A DNA stretch of 64,000 bases from Liolophura sinensis (Eukaryota > Mollusca > Polyplacophora > Chitonida > Chitonidae). The stretch covers positions 46,805,682-46,869,681 of the forward strand of contig NC_088300.1 in the NCBI RefSeq assembly GCF_032854445.1. Direction: 5' to 3'. Below: more notes on the stretch, generated by a model. The model was not told where the DNA came from. It made no database searches and was given only the letters and a program-made list of their open reading frames with translations. The stretch itself is not shown here. Positions within the stretch are counted from its first letter, which is position 1.

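Overview
The window is a stretch of animal (metazoan) nuclear DNA: intron-rich, AT-rich between exons, with GT..AG introns and degenerate tRNA-derived SINEs. The SINE tails (ending in AATAAATAAATAAA and carrying CACCATAATGCTGG and AAATATTCTTGAGTA) are of a kind I associate with molluscs and other lophotrochozoans. A marine mollusc is the best guess; this rests on memory of the repeats, not on a search.

Almost everything supportable belongs to one gene on the + strand, running off both ends of the window. I can build 85 exons (about 14.9 kb of coding sequence, about 4,960 codons) whose intron phases agree from one end to the other. They encode 29 consecutive MAM domains: number 1 lacks its 5' part, number 29 has only its first exon, and 2-28 are complete apart from a one-base frameshift in domain 3. 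No start codon, signal peptide, transmembrane segment, stop codon or LDL-receptor class A module is visible, so this is an internal piece of a giant extracellular protein. The nearest named families are the MAM/LDLa proteins (MALRD1-like) and other MAM-repeat ectodomains.

The MAM array is not a simple tandem. It is a higher-order repeat of three domain types (I-II-III). A Thr/Pro-rich, mucin-like linker follows every third domain (3, 6, 9, 12, 15, 18, 21, 24). The II-III junction is a nearly invariant five-residue gap between cysteines, and the I-II junction is intermediate. There are nine full triads, about 6-7 kb of genomic DNA each.

Most domains use three exons: A with Cys1, Cys2, the FDW motif and TGPxxDHT; B with the GYYMYIEAS start and CLxFWYHMYG (Cys3); C with GDIAIDD and Cys4. 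A/B and C/A introns are phase 1 and the B/C intron is phase 0. Against this standard, five domains have an extra intron inside exon B at five different places, and eleven standard introns are missing.

Introns hold several SINE-like families (three 5'-truncated copies have recognisable target-site duplications and one is nested in another repeat), a MITE-like 192-bp element, a pair of tRNA-like sequences, an inverted repeat, and several minisatellites. One minisatellite copies a real 5' splice site and another copies a real 3' splice site, giving ladders of decoy sites. I found no convincing second gene in either strand.
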